Positions 21,541 through 33,937 of a DNA stretch of 64,000 nt are shown here, in pieces; position 1 is the stretch's first letter, and each line of letters opens with the position of its first letter. The stretch lies in the NCBI GenBank assembly GCA_033060915.1, contig CM065377.1, positions 37,437,683-37,501,682 of the forward strand, given 5' to 3'. The notes under the pieces were generated by a model. The model was not told the DNA's origin, did not search any database, and saw only the letters and a program-made list of their open reading frames with translations. Made by a program: the position numbers and the translations under genes. Source of the stretch: Euryodendron excelsum (Eukaryota; Streptophyta; Magnoliopsida; Ericales; Pentaphylacaceae).

Positions 21541-23960
21541 TCTTGTGTGAGGCTTGAATGTATTGATCACAATGTATTGACCTTAGATGTTAGGAATTTG
21601 CTTCCACAAAGTCTCAAGGGAAGAATCAACAACAACTGGATGAATTTTGAGAAAATGGGTCACTTGCAAAATTCAATGAATCAGTCTCTAGAAGACCAGT
21701 TCTCTTATAGCTGGTTTTTAACCATGATATGGTTTGAATTCAAAAAGACTCATTAGAGTAAAAGTTGTATATCTTTGAGTTTTCTTTCCAGAGAGCTTCG
21801 AATCTCATCAATCTGACATCTAAGTAAAACGTTATGGCTATAATACTGAAGACTACACCATGAACTACTCACTGGCGCATTTCAATTGCACCCTAGAGTG
21901 CTCCCCTAGTAAAAAAACACTCAGAAGACAATGCAGTGCGGCATCAGGTGCACCTCTGGCATAGTAATGGCACACCACCTCCAGACAAGTGGTGCACCCA
22001 ACTGCGCACTGGCGCGATAGGTCGATTTTACTCTAAATCTGCTTTCCTGACCTTGAGTCTTACACTAAAAAAGCTAAAATGTAGCTTTAGCCTCTTAAGG
22101 AAGAGAGAAGAAAATGAGTGTTTCACGGCTGGGTTGGGCAAAACCGATTGAGCTAGGGCCTAAGGCCTGTCATAGGGGCTGGAATGGCCCTCCAAGGACC
22201 TCCAAGGAGTCCTAGAGAGGTCTCACACCTCTGTGCTTGTGCTGGAATGGCCCTAAAAATAGAGCTTCGCCAAAAAAATGAGAAAACACATAACTCCGGC
22301 TACCGACAACCATTGCTGACATGGTCAGTTAGGTCTTCTTTGTCTTAACGTCAAGAACAAGCTTCATAAAGAAAGTTTTTCCAAAAAAAACTATGGGGAG
22401 GAGGTCGAAAACCCAGTTGCAGGTCTAGAACCCTAGGGTTCTGCCACGCAGTGGGGTTTTCGGGCTATAACTGCCACTGTTGGTTGAGCTTTGGCCATGA
22501 GTGTGTAACCCATGTCCTTACCTATCTTTGGGACACACATGCATGCCTAGGAGGACCATGAATCGACGGCAATCAGTGAGAGAACCCTCAGCCCTTGCAA
22601 GGAAGAAGATGAAGGCACTGTCTTCTTCCCCATGCACGGGTGGTGGCACGTGTAGGCGCGTCCCTGCAGCTCTCGACCTAAAATTTTTATAGTGTCTTTC
22701 TAACACCTAAACAGGTTTTTTGAAATTTTTTGATATTTGTATGATTTTTTTTGAATTAAAAACCGTATTTTAACATGAAAAATCATAGAAAATTCAATAA
22801 TAAAAGGAATAATATGAAATTTTATCGAGACGCCTCTAAAATTATGAGGAACCCAGAAATGGGAGAGTACGGGTCACTGAACCTCCTGGTATAAATTTCA
22901 GATAATCCTCTTTGGTTCCAACACCGAGCAATTTCGTCCCTAACGAAAGATGAGAAGAATTCCAATAACTAACCCCACCAAGATAACCACTGTATTATGA
23001 TTATTTCCGTTATTTAACACTGCTAAATTGATTGTGAGATTTGCAACTCTTGGACAACGAGAAATAGGGAAATTATGGTAATTATCGATAACCAAACAAA
23101 AAAGCTAACTACTGAGTCTTTGTCCAACAGATAATACGTGAATCAAGGACAACTTGAACTAGAAATATCGTCAAAGTATGAAACTATGCATTCTCTAAGA
23201 TACTTGCTCATTTTCCATTCTATTAAATGTTATGTTAATTTCTTCATCAATATATTCCTTGTTATAATGATTTTAAAATTGCATTATAAAATTGCTTGCA
23301 TCTTTGGTGAGGAATAAGGGAGGAATAATCGAAATGTTAAAAGACTCCAGGTTTGTATCATGGATGAACTTAACCAACTGGTAAATGGGGCTACCACAAG
23401 TCAACTTTCATTGGGCTTGATACGAGCTAGATGATCTTGATTGGAATTCATTGTCTTGATAAAAGAGGAGTATCATGGGTGAACTCATTGGCTTGAATTG
23501 GCCCAGGCAAGACATACCTACAGGATCCTGATATTGATAAAAAGAAACTATAAGGGACATATGCATGTGATATCATTCTTTTTACTTCACTGTATTTAAA
23601 CTTGTGCATTATGGAAATCATGAAATTCCTACTAGGCTTCATAAATCACTCCTATCTTATGAGACATTTTTCAAGAGTTGAGGCATCAACTGCATTTCTA
23701 AGGAAATAAATATGGAAACGGGTCCCACTGTTATCCTATCTCTTTGGAGAATATAAGTTCATTAGTCTCTTTGGGTTGTAATTGTAATAAGACTTAAATG
23801 CAAAAGTTCCACTAGTTTTCCTTCGTGATGTAATAATAATATCGTACCCTTTGTGGATTTTGATAAAATCTATGCTTATGAAACATTGTTATCTTTAAAC
23901 CCCATAACCCCTTTAACCCTTTTGTCTTGACCTAGAGAGAGAGATAAGTGGGTCGTGACA
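21541..23960 (+). mobile_element. Probable 5' LTR of a Del/Tekay-like chromovirus (start not located)
   Basis: The right edge is well supported: GGGTCGTGACA ends at 23960, five bases before a primer binding site. Upstream lies about 2.4 kb of non-coding sequence with phrases typical of chromovirus LTRs, such as GGGAGAGTACGGGTCA near 22862. A possible TATA (GGTATAAATTTCAG) lies near 22891. No clear TG start could be chosen; the 21541 limit is arbitrary. Short ORFs at 21547-21756, 21936-22151 and 22501-22706 have no recognisable domain. Confidence 0.55.
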
Positions 23961-23965
23961 AAAGT

Positions 23966-23982
23966 TGGTATCAGAGCACGAT
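23966..23982 (+). other. Primer binding site, tRNA-iMet type
   Basis: TGGTATCAGAGCACGAT, five bases after the LTR end. TGGTATCAGAGC is the standard complement of the 3' end of plant initiator tRNA-Met used by most Ty3/gypsy elements to prime minus-strand DNA synthesis. Confidence 0.9.
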
Positions 23983-24106
23983 TTTAGGTCATTTGGGAAA
24001 TTAAACCTCTTACACGTAGAACACATCATTTACATTACCTTTCTTGTATCGACTAAGTGCTAATTCTAACTCTCGTGTGCAGATAAATCTATCAGTATAG
24101 GATGAT

Positions 24107-24616
24107 TTGCTTATGCATCAACTTGAGGTCGAGGGTAACATAAGAGATAACCACAGAGCAGTGACTAGTAACTAGGCCAAGGCTTTTCTTAAGGCTAAGA
24201 TAGCAGGAGTTGCTTAGCAATGGGGAGATCTTCCAAGGAGTGTTCATGACTCTGTTATCTGACACCAAGTGACTTCACTGAAAGGGATAGTTCAGGAGGT
24301 TGTAAAGATTGTGAGGAGTCCTGCTGAGTATCAACATCTGATATTGAGCATGTAGTTATCCGAAGGGTTACCAATTCCAAGTGTTCAAGGGCAACCTGAG
24401 CCACCCCCACCACAGCCCGCTACACAAGGACATCAGTTTGCCCCGCCTATGGCACTGCCTCCTAATTGCCAGCCACCATCTCTCGAGTATCATCCACTAA
24501 CTCTTGAGATGTCTGTGGATGACCCGACACCAGTAGCTAGCCCTGAATATCGGTGGTATCTAGCACCCCGATAATAGACGTACCTGACAGTGAGGAAGAA
24601 CCAGAGGAGGAGATGA
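24107..24616 (+). pseudogene. Decayed extra ORF between PBS and gag, unknown function
   Basis: A residual coding stretch can be read with a few TAG/TGA interruptions that look like former CAG or CGA codons. Its later part is Pro/Gln-rich (around PEPPPPQPATQGH) and, after one frameshift near 24570, it ends in a short acidic tail (DSEEEPEEEMSM) with a stop at about 24616. It precedes gag by about 280 AT-rich bases that finish AAAATTTTAG just before the gag ATG, resembling an intron acceptor. I do not recognise the family. It could be a separate protein or a 5' exon of gag. Confidence 0.4.
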
Positions 24617-24894
24617 GTATGTGATCTAGGAAGGAGTGTGGTAGCGTGACTATGGCTATATTATGTATGTCTATTTCTATTTGTGACTGTGTTAGTGTTT
24701 GTGATCCTCCGAGTTTTGGATAGTCATAGATAGGAGGAATGAATTAGAGAGTGTTAAGTTATTTTGTTGTACTTACTTAGCACCTTATGTACTTGTCTTT
24801 CCAATATAACTACTATCAACTTAGTGAATCTTATAATGGCATCTTGATTTATGATTTAGCAAGATAGGAATCTGACTTAATAAAAATTTTAGAT

Positions 24895-25790
24895 GGCAAG
24901 GACAAGAACCGAAGCGGGAACTAGTGAAGGCAATGATACCCCATCCAATATTCACTAAATCAGATTTTGCAAAGTCTACAAGCTATAACCAATCTGTTAT
25001 AACAACAGTAGCAAAATCACCAAGCACCACTTGTCCCTCAGCAGCCACCACCAGCCCCTGAGCCTCAACGAGTAGCACCGATCCCAATAACCATTATTCT
25101 CGAGAGATAGTGAAGGATGTAAAGATGGAAAAATTTAGTCAGCTTCAGCAAAATAACAGAACAGTGAGTCAGTACGTGGCCACATCCTTGGAGTTATCTA
25201 GATGTGCCCTAGATTTCGTGTCCACAGAGGAAAGGAAAACTCGAAGGTTTCTTAAGTGATTAAGACCTGCAATTCAGTCTCGAGTTGTCGCTTTCATGGA
25301 TCAACAGTTTCCTGAAATCATTGAACGAGCCATGTTGATAGAACAAGAACTAGAAACATAGTAACAAGCAATAATTCATAGAGAATCTGGCCGAAATATG
25401 AGAAATTCCTCTAGCTTTAACAACACTAGACTCCCAAACCCGAGATATCAACCCTACCCTTCCAATTCTAGGGGAACATTGGAGAACAAACACATTTGCT
25501 ATAATTGTAACCAGAAAGGGCATTTAAAATGAGGCTACCCTCAAATCATGAGAAATAGGAACAGTTATGGCAACCGAATACCTCCACGAGTGCCGCTAAC
25601 TCGAAGTTTCCCAGTAGCCTCCACATTGATGTCCTGACAAACTACAGCGGGAAGACCTGCAACTACCTCATTTAATTCCAATCGGGTGAACCCAGGACGG
25701 GCAAAAAAAGGGAAACAAGTCAGTCATACCAATACACCTCGGATGTTCACCATTCCTATGACCAGAGGGAACTGTGAGAACCCAATACCG
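24895..25790 (+). pseudogene. gag: Chromovirus gag, disrupted
   Basis: Begins MARTRTEAGTSEG at the ATG after AAAATTTTAG. Coding continues through several frameshifts and stops into a capsid-like region (FSQLQQNNRTVSQYVATSLE, RAMLIEQELE) and a CCHC zinc knuckle at 25498-25538. The knuckle reads CYNCNQKGH and then a TGA (25530-25532) in place of an expected Arg, with the final Cys replaced by Tyr (TAC at 25536-25538). A basic Arg/Asn-rich tail follows. It would have packaged the element's RNA; it is now inactive. Confidence 0.8.
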
Positions 25791-26200
25791 TGATCGAAGG
25801 TATAATCTTACTTTACAACTCATGGGTCATAGTATTGTTTGATTCAGGAGCTACGCACTCTTTCATCTCTAAGAAATGTGTAGATGATCTAGAATTACCC
25901 ACTAAATTGCTAGCTATACCACTTAGCATTTAGACACCCACTAGTGGAATAATTGTGGTACGGATAGGATGTCCATCCAATAGTATGCGAATAAGTACCT
26001 GGATAAGTAACTTTGAATTTTCGGTCGATTTGGTCCAAATAGACATGAAGGGATTTGAGTTAATCCTAAGAATGGATTGGTTAGAAAAGAATAAAGTAGT
26101 CATGGATTGCAATAAGAAGACATTAACTTTATGGCATCCTAGTGGATGTATGGTACATTTTTCAGATGAAAAGAGCACAAACTTGGTATAATCCCTTGTG
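25791..26200 (+). pseudogene. Chromovirus aspartic protease
   Basis: The active-site motif DSGATHSFIS is encoded at 25841-25870 and followed by a retropepsin-like core with FELILRMDWL near 26056, in which the usual Gly before MDWL is Arg. At least one stop (TAG near 25932) and frame changes separate it from gag and RT. It would have processed the gag-pol polyprotein. Confidence 0.78.
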
Positions 26201-27050
26201 ACTCTTCGAGGGTGTTTCTGCTTTCTTAACACTTTGTCAGAAGAGAGTGAGAGCTTGATCGAGACCAGACAATTACCAGTGATAGATGAATTCCTTAATG
26301 TATTTCCTAAGGATTTACCCAGAATACCCCCAGATCGGGAAATAGAATTCATAATTGAGTTGTATCCAGGAATAGCTCATATATCCATTGCACCCTATAG
26401 GATGGTCTCGGCAGAACTTAAAGAATAAAAGATACAATTGGATGAGTTATTGGAGAAAGGGTATATTCGCCCTAGCACATCACCCTGGGGAGCACCAGTG
26501 TTTTTCGTGAAAAAGAAGGATGGAACCCTTAGATTATGTATAGACTATCGGCAATTGAACAAGGTTACCATTAAGAATAGATATCCACTCCTGAGAATTG
26601 ACGACTTATTTGATCAACTCAGAGGAGCGACATATTTTTCTAAGATAGACCTGAGATTAGGATACCATCAGTTGAAGTAAGGGAGCCCGACATACCCAAA
26701 ACCACCTTTAGGACCCATTATGGTCATTTTGAATTTGTGGTAATGCCCTTTGGATTGACTAATGCACTTGCTGCCTTTATGGATATGATGAATAGAGTGT
26801 TTCGAGCCCAGCTATATTATTTTGTAATCGTTTTCATAGATGACATTCTTGTACACTCGCCTGATGAGGAAACCCATAAGGAACACCTAAGAATCGCCTT
26901 TCAAATCTTAAGGAAACATCAGCTTTACGCCAAGAAAAGTAAATGTGATTTTTTTTATTAAAGAAGTAAAGTTCTTAGGGCATGTAGTATCAAAAGAAGG
27001 GATAATAGTAGATCCAGCCAAGATAGAAGTTGTGATAGATTGGAAGAGAT
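26201..27050 (+). pseudogene. Chromovirus reverse transcriptase, frameshifted
   Basis: Ty3/gypsy reverse transcriptase in pieces. 26198-26428 holds the connector (EFLNVFPKDLP, PDREIEFIIEL). 26438-26680 holds the fingers ([54 protein letters not shown]). 26737-26961 has MPFGLTN and the catalytic box FIDDILV at 26833-26853. A one-base loss near 26677 and a shift in a T run near 26946-26960 break the frame; coding continues with [10 protein letters not shown]. Both catalytic aspartates of the FIDD box remain, so decay is by stops and frameshifts. Confidence 0.92.
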
Positions 27051-27640
27051 CTTCTACTGTATCAGAAATTCAAAGTTTCTAACATTAGCAAGACATTACC
27101 GAAGGTTTGTGGAAGGATTCTCTAAAATAGTAGGCCCTCTTACTCAGCTAACCAAGAAAGAAGTAAAGTATGTTTGGACAGACAAATGTGATGAAGTATT
27201 CCAACTACTAAAGGAAAAACTGACTACTACACCCGTTCTCACTTTTCCAGTAAGTGGAAAGCCTTGTGTAGTTTACACCTATACCTCTCATAAAGGGTTG
27301 AGATGTGTCTTGATGCAAGAAGGAAAAGTTGTAGCTTGTGGATTAAGACAGCTCAAAAAGCATGAACAAAATTATCCTACTCACGATCTGGAAATGGCCG
27401 CAGTAATCTTTACCCTTAAGATATGGAGATGTTACTTGTATGGAGAAAAGTTTGAATTATTCATCGACCACAAAAGTCTTAAATACATCAACACTCAGAA
27501 AGACTTGAACTTAAGACAAAGAAAATGGGTAGAATACATGGAGGACTACAACTTCACCTTACAGTATCATCCGGACAAGGCAAATGTTGTGGCAAACGGC
27601 TTAAGTAGGAAAAATCAAAGGCACATAAGTAGTATTGTGT
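27051..27640 (+). pseudogene. Chromovirus RNase H domain
   Basis: The open segment 27040-27759 carries the end of the RT thumb ([19 protein letters not shown]) and a Ty3/gypsy RNase H with [40 protein letters not shown] and [10 protein letters not shown], ending at [15 protein letters not shown]. It is the longest intact piece of the element (239 codons). The usual family Ala-Asp in the final motif reads Ala-Asn (VANGLSR), so a catalytic-type Asp is lost by a G-to-A change. Confidence 0.9.
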
Positions 27641-27759
27641 TAGAAAAATGGAAGACCATTCAGTTACTAGAATCCTATGAGGGACTAGAAGATAGGGAAG
27701 GAGTATTGTTTAGCATCCGAATACAATCTCAAACATTAGAAGAAGTCAAACGAGCCTAA

Positions 27760-28930
27760 CAATCGAATCCAGAAGTACAAGAGATAAAGAAAAGAATGGA
27801 ATAATGGACGATTGAACCATGATGGGCCATAGATGCTAGAGGAGAACTCTGATACAAAGATAGGCATTTTGTAGTAAATGAGGATGAGTTAAAACGAACG
27901 ATTCTATTTGAAGCACACCATTCTGAGTTTATGATCCATCCAAGAAACAGCAAGATCTTAAGCGACAATATTATTGAAAGGGAATGAAGAAGGATGTCAC
28001 AAAGTTTGTGGCACATTGCCTCACCTACCAACAAGTAAAAGCTGAACACCAACGACCAGGTAGATTATTACAACCCTTGCCAATAGCAGAATAGAAATGG
28101 GAACATATCACCATGGACTTCATCACCAGACTACCCAGAACCAGTCAAGGATGTGATGCGGTTTGGGTAATCGTAGACCGGTTGACAAAAATTGCTCATT
28201 TCTTACAAAAACTACTCATTTCATTGTATCAGATTGCAACCTAAGGTTTGCTTCGCAGTTTTGGCAAAGTTTACAAAAAACCTTAGGAACCCAGGAACGC
28301 ATAAATACAGCTTATCACTCGCAAAATGATGGCCAATCTGAAAGAGTTATATAAATCTTAGAGGATATGCTTTGCATTTGTGTGTTGGATTTTCAAGGAA
28401 GTTGGAGTGATCATATACCATTGGTTGAGTTCGCCTATAACAACAGTTACCAAACACGTATAGAAATGGCTTCTTATGAAGCATTGTATAGGCGACGTTG
28501 CCGAGTACCTAATTGTTGGTTAGAACCTAATGACAAATTCTTATATGGACCAGAGATCATTAGAGACCATAGAGAAAGTAAGACTCATACAAGAATGGCT
28601 TAGAGGTGCCCAAAGCCGACAAAAAAGTTATACAGATCAGTGCAGACGACCTTTGGAATTCCAGGTAGGCGACCAAGTGTTTTTAAAGGTAATGCACCAT
28701 AAAAGTGTGATCCGTTGTGGCAAGAAACAAAATCTTGCACCTCAATTTATTGAACTTTTCCATATTTTGGAAAGAATTGGGCAAGTGGCATACTGACTAG
28801 AATTACTTTCGGAATTGGATCGAATACACAACGTATTCCATATATCTATGCTGAGACAATACCACCCTAACCCTAATCATATAATTCAATGGGAGAATAT
28901 CGCAGTATTGATCATTCCTACAATGAGGGA
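27760..28930 (+). pseudogene. Chromovirus integrase, with stops and internal deletion
   Basis: The N-terminal zinc-binding region survives as EAHHSEFMIHP (about 27910) and HCLTYQQVKAEHQRP (from 28014), in which the second Cys of CxxC is Tyr (TAC, 28026-28028). The catalytic core starts [13 protein letters not shown]. The stretch between the first Asp region and [13 protein letters not shown] is shorter than the family's by what looks like some 25 residues. The third acidic residue is present in NDGQSERVI (near 28340). The C-terminal part includes VEFAYNNSYQT, YEALYRRRCR, QKSYTDQCRRPLEFQVGDQV and HVISMLRQYHPNP-like text. Confidence 0.88.
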
Positions 28931-29083
28931 CCGAGTAAGATAGTGGACCGTCAAGTAAGAGTATTGAGAAACAAAGAAATTCCCTTAGTCAAGGTAATAT
29001 GGCAATACCACGTGGAAGAAAAAGCAATGTGGGAAGTAGAAACGGATATGAGAACAAGGTACCCTCACCTATTCAAGATTTGA
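28931..29083 (+). pseudogene. Chromodomain end of the chromovirus pol
   Basis: The last coding block reads IVDRQVRVLRNKEIPLVKVI followed by a WE...DM..RYPHLF ending (28943-29083, stop TGA). This is the type of integrase-terminal chromodomain shared by Del/Tekay chromoviruses, which directs integration to heterochromatin. It supports assignment to that lineage. Sequence of LTR E begins at once after the stop, with no polypurine tract or 3' LTR of the chromovirus. Confidence 0.85.
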
Positions 29084-31876
29084 GAAGTTGAAATTTGGAA
29101 AAGTATGGAATTAAGAAAAGTTGAAATTAGGAAAGATTAAGAAGCTTAAAGTTAAAGAAATATTTAAAAGTTTAAGTTTTAGAAACTTAAGGTTTAGGAA
29201 GGTATGAGATTAGAAAGGACTGGATTATAAAAGACTGGAATTCCTATTTCCTAAGGCAAAAGATTGGATTTCGTTTCTAAAAAGAGATAATTTGATTTTG
29301 TTTCCAAAAACGGAGGATTGGATCTAGTTTCCTAAATGGGGAGATTGGATTTGGTTTCCTAAAGGGAAGATTGGATTTGGCATAGATTTGGAAAGGGAAG
29401 TTTTAGCAACCCTAGATTTGGAAGACTATAGTTTTGATGTAGAAAATAGGTTTCGGAAACCTAGGATTTAGATGTAAAAAAGGAGATTTTGGAAACCTTA
29501 GTTTTGAGGCAAGAGTGGAAATCATGTTTTAAGAAAGGAAATTAGGGTTTCCTAATTGTTGGCTCTAGGATTTAACTTGGACCCTAAGAAAAGAGAATTT
29601 TGAAAATGAGTTTTTGGAAAGAAAGATTTTGTAGGAGATCTTAAAAAGGAGTTTTTGAAAAAATGAATTTTGGAAAGAGAGTTTTTCGAAAGGGATTTTT
29701 GGAAAGAGTTTCTAGGAAGGAAATTTTGAGAAACATTTTTAGAAAGTGAATTTTGAAAGGAGAGTTTTTGGAAAGAGATCTTAAAAAGGAGTTTTTGAAA
29801 AACAAATTTTGAAAGAGTTTTTGAAAAGAAATTTTTGGAAAGAGTTTTTGAGAAGGAAACTTAGGGAGCATTTTTAGATTGTGAATTTTAAAGAGAGCTT
29901 TTTGGGAAAGAAGCTTGAAAAGGAGTTTTGAAAAATAGATTTTTGAAGGGAGTTTTTAGAAAGTAATTTTGAAAAGAAAATTGGAGAGAGTTTTTAGAAA
30001 GTATATTGAAGAAGAGATTTTAGAAGGAGAGATTTAAAAAGGGAGTTTTTGGAACGTTCATAAAAATATCTCACCTTCCTAAAGCAATTCTAACTATAAG
30101 AAGGCTAAAACCACTTTAGGATAGTGGTTTTGAAAACAACAACAATTTGAAAATATGGACCATATTGGTCACTTTAAATGTAATATTTTTCTAAAGCAAC
30201 CCTAGCCATGAAAAGGTTAGAATCACCTTAGGATTGTGATTTCGAAAACAATTTTGGAAAACAAAGATTTTGATGCAAGTTTGAAAACAGTTTTGATGCA
30301 AATTTCAAAAACAAGTTGGAAAATGAATATTGGAGAAATGCAAGATCATGATATGTATAATGCAAGTTGGGGTCGTGAACATACAAGGTTAAGGCTTCAC
30401 CACATAATCAACGGAGCCGAACCCACGTGGTCTCCAGTTAGACTAAAAGAAAGCCCCCGACACAGTGACCTTCAATAGCCTAATCCTACACATGGACCGG
30501 GAAGTCCCTTATTTCAAGCATGCAAGAAAAGGGGAAGAAGAAGTTGGGGGATTAAAATAGAAGAAAACCTAAGTGGGTTAGGAGGGAGAAGAGAAAGGGG
30601 GGAGTTGCATAAACGTAAATAGGAAGCTTAACTTGCGTCTTCTTTTATTCGCTTTGCTTTCTGTGCTTTGTTCTTCTTGCTTCAATCTTCACTTTGCTTT
30701 GCGTCGATCTTCAAGGGCTTGTCTTGATCTTCTGGAGCTTCGGGTTACAACACTTCAAGTCTTCAATGGAGGCTTTGGAGGCTAGTGTATGAGTGTATGT
30801 GAGTGTATGGGAGTGTATAGGAATAAGGATTTGTGTATGGAGGCTAGGGTTTGGAAAGGCTACGAGCTCTGTGTATGGAAGAATAGGGTTTTTGGACTGA
30901 GTTTGCAGACTGTTTTCATGCTGGAGGAGGCTCTATATTTATAGAGAGAGGATTGACCTAGTGCCTGTTGAAGTGGCGCCAGGCAAAACTTTACTCTTAG
31001 TGGCGCCAGGCCAAAATTTGGCTTGTAGTGGAGCCAACCACTTAGGAAAGTTTTAAGGTCGGCAAACAACATATATTCAAAAGATTTGGGCACCTGTACT
31101 AGTGATTACCATGCAAATTTTAGCCTAACTTTACTAGGAGTGACTCCGGAAGGTCCAGGAATGATTTGAAAGGGCCGGGAATGGCCCGGAAGGCTGGAAA
31201 GGGATAAGAACCCTTAGAACAGTGTCTCGGGGGTAGTAGACTTGAAAAATGATGACAGGATGTGTTAGAAGGGTTGACCGGGCCATTAAGGGCAAAATGG
31301 TCAATTGGACCGAAAAACTATCGGATTGGCCTCGGAATGTCCTGAAAGAAGACTCGATGTTTGGAAACATTACTTAGAATGTCCGAGGAGGTTACTGGTT
31401 TGATACCCAGAGCTGGTGTAGTTAGAAAAGCTTACCAGCCTACTAGGGGCAAAACGATCATTTCGCACTGGGTTTACCGGAACTAACTCGGAGTGACTCG
31501 AAAAGGTAATGAAAGGTCGGGAATACTATAAAAAGCATTCTCGAGAGGTTACCGGTATGATACCCAGAGCCGATGTGGTTCCCAGGGCACTCGGTTGCCT
31601 AGGGGCAAAATGGTTATCTTGACCGGAATGTCTCGAAATTGGCCCGAAAATGGCTGGAAGGCACCTAATCATAGCGGATTGTCTTTAAGACAATCTTGGA
31701 AGGGTGGACTTACCATTCTGAGGACTTAGGTACAATCTCGAGAAACATGCCAAAAATGGCCCTAGGGGTAATTTGGTCATTTTTCACCGAAGTGGGCTAG
31801 CAGGCACCATTGTTAACCTAGGTTTTGAGTGTTTCCGTCACCCTGACGGCGGTCCCGTGATATAAGGGTTTGTTGG
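29084..31876 (-). mobile_element. LTR copy E, part 1 (sense 3' end deleted, interrupted by LTR F)
   Basis: Purine-rich leader complement begins immediately after the chromovirus stop. The sense-terminal 1 to 1.5 kb (terminal blocks and GCGACA end) is missing. TATA, decayed foldback and repeat units follow. It breaks at 31876, resumes at 41189 and finishes at 41821. The missing end together with the missing chromovirus 3' LTR points to one deletion joining both elements at 29083/29084. Confidence 0.85.
30936..30943 (-). promoter_or_regulatory. TATA box of LTR E
   Basis: TATAAATA on the minus strand. The E foldback upstream (about 30975-31037) has lost about 10 bases from one arm, and the donor-like site has lost its G (CGCAAG|TTAAGC), so this promoter is more decayed than those of F and H. 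Confidence 0.6.
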
Positions 31877-32376
31877 TGTCACACCCAGATTTTCACACTC
31901 AAGGAATACAAACACAAGCGGGAAAAATACTGTACTCTCTCGTTAGAACTCATCCTCCTAAAAGAATGAGTGCGACTAGGTTTGAACTGAAAATTAATTT
32001 GAATAAAGGGTTTTTGGAAAACAATTTGGAGTCGCCACCTAACTTGATTAAGGTGATTTATGTCACCTAAAAACTAAGCACAATCCGAAGATTACACTCA
32101 GGGTTTTTAAAAAACGATTTTGAAAATACTTCCTCAAGAGAGGGTTTTTAGAAAAACAGGTTATTTAGCAACCTTTAGAAGATATTAAGCCCGTTTTAGA
32201 AAAATAACTCCATTTTTGGTCCTTCGAAAACAATGATCCAAGGTTGGTTCAGAGGTTGGTTACGAGTAAGGAAGACGCACGAAGCAATCACCCTACCCCG
32301 CCCTTGCGATACCTATATGTCTATTCACCTTATATTCACCTATGAGAGTCTTCAATTAATACATGCCCAAAACTAT
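31877..32376 (-). mobile_element. LTR copy F, part 1 (sense 3' end)
   Basis: Starts TGTCACACCCAGATTTTCACA at 31877 and is cut by LTR G after 500 bases; it resumes at 36956. The target duplication is perfect: GTTGG at 31872-31876 and 41189-41193. F is about 4.7 kb without G and lies inside E. Confidence 0.9.
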
Positions 32377-33815
32377 TGTAAGCACACCATTTTTGCCCGC
32401 TTGGCAGTCTCCAGTCCGTCCCGACTTGAGTTCGAGTCAATATGGACATATTCTAGAATTCTAGTCCTAATCCAATTGATTCGTCGCTTTGCGGGCCCAC
32501 CAGGCCCAAATAGAGGCAAAATGACTAAAATGCCATTGTGAGCGTTGTTCGGTCCAATCCCGTAGGCGCGTCTTCACGAAGACGGTAAGTCTTCTTTTCC
32601 AGTCCAATTCCAATCCCTCTTTCGAGAAAGTTAATTCCTCGAGACGGTAAGTCTATCCTTTTCAGCACATTTTTCGAAGAAAGTTTCTTCGAAACGGTAA
32701 GTCCCTTCAAACCCGTCGACCGAGACGAGACCCCAAGTCCCCGAGATGGTAGAACGGTCCACCTTTGGCGCCTGCTAGCCCGCCAATGTAAAAATGTCCG
32801 TTTCGACATGCCTTTTGAGAAAGTTAATTTCTCAGGTGCTAAGTCCCTTTAGCAACTTCCTGAGATCAGGCAGTCTCGAAAATGATCGCGAACAGTCAAA
32901 GTAGCGGAAGTACTCGTAAACATTGTAACGGTCAGAGTAGCGGAAGTACTTGTAAATAGGTCAATATTGGCAATTGCCACCAAACCGCTGTATCACAGGA
33001 TCGCTGTTAGAGTAGCGAAAACACTCAAAACCCAGATTAACACCAATGCCTACTAGCCCACTTCGGTGAAAAATGACCAAACTGCCTCTAGGGCCATTTT
33101 TGGCACGTTTCTTAAGAAAGTACCTAAGTCCTCAGAACGGTAAGCCCACCCTTCCAAGATTTTCTTAAAAGCAATCCGGCATGATTAGGTGCCTTCTAGT
33201 CAGTTTCGGGCCAATTTTGAGACTTTTAGGTCAAGATGACCATTTTACCCCTAGGCATCCGAACGCCTCGGGAACCACACCGGCTCTAGGTATCAAACTG
33301 GTAATCTTCCGAGAATGCTTTTTATAATAGTCTTGAATTTCCATTATCTTTTCGGATCATTCCGAGTCAATTTCGACATACCCGGTGCAAAATGACCATT
33401 TTGCCCCTAGTGGGCCATTTATCTTTTCTGACCACACTGGCTCTGGATATCAAATTGGTAGCCTTTGGGAACATTCTAAATAATGTTTCCAAATCTCGAG
33501 TCTTCTTCCGAGACATTCTGAGTCCGTCTCGGCAGCTTTCTGGCTTGGTTGACCTTTTTACCCCTTATGGCCCGGTCAACCCTTCCAACACATCCTATTA
33601 TCATTTTTCAATTCCATTACCTTTGAGACCCTATTCTAAGGGTTCCTGTCCTTTTCCAGTCTTCTGGGCCATTCCCGGTCCCTTAAATTCTCTTTGGACC
33701 TTCTGGAGCCACTCCTAATGAAGCTAGGCTAAAAATTGCATGGTAGTCACTAGTACAGGCGCCCAAATCTTCTGAAGATACATTGCTTGCCAATCTTAAA
33801 ACTTTCCTAAGTGGC

Positions 33816-33876
33816 TGGCGCCACTACTAGTGGTGCCAAACCAATATTTGGCCTAGCGCCACTCCTAGTGGCGCGA
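33816..33876 (+). repeat. U3 foldback hairpin of LTR G
   Basis: Same 28-5-28 geometry as in D: arms 33816-33843 and 33849-33876, loop ATATT, TATA 54 bases after the right arm. Several pairs are disrupted (for example TGGTGCC against the GGCGCC of D). Confidence 0.8.
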
Positions 33877-33929
33877 GAAGGAATTTTGGCCTAGCGCCAC
33901 TACAACAAGTGCTAGGTCATTCTTCTTTC

Positions 33930-33937
33930 TATAAATG
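33930..33937 (+). promoter_or_regulatory. TATA box of LTR G (one-base variant)
   Basis: TATAAATG in TTTCTATAAATGCAGAGCC, the position of TATAAATA in D. The last base differs. A leader with AAACCCTAG motifs follows, with a donor-like ACAAA|GTAGGC at 34228. Confidence 0.6.

Noticed and set aside
22501..22706. Overlapping plus and minus ORFs of about 60 residues
   Set aside because: Lie within the probable chromovirus LTR, with no domain and both strands open by chance.
29641..29871. Lys/Phe/Ser repetitive ORFs in the purine-rich tracts (also 38522-38713, 55924-56235)
   Set aside because: Low-complexity translations of the degenerate leader repeat; no start context or domain.
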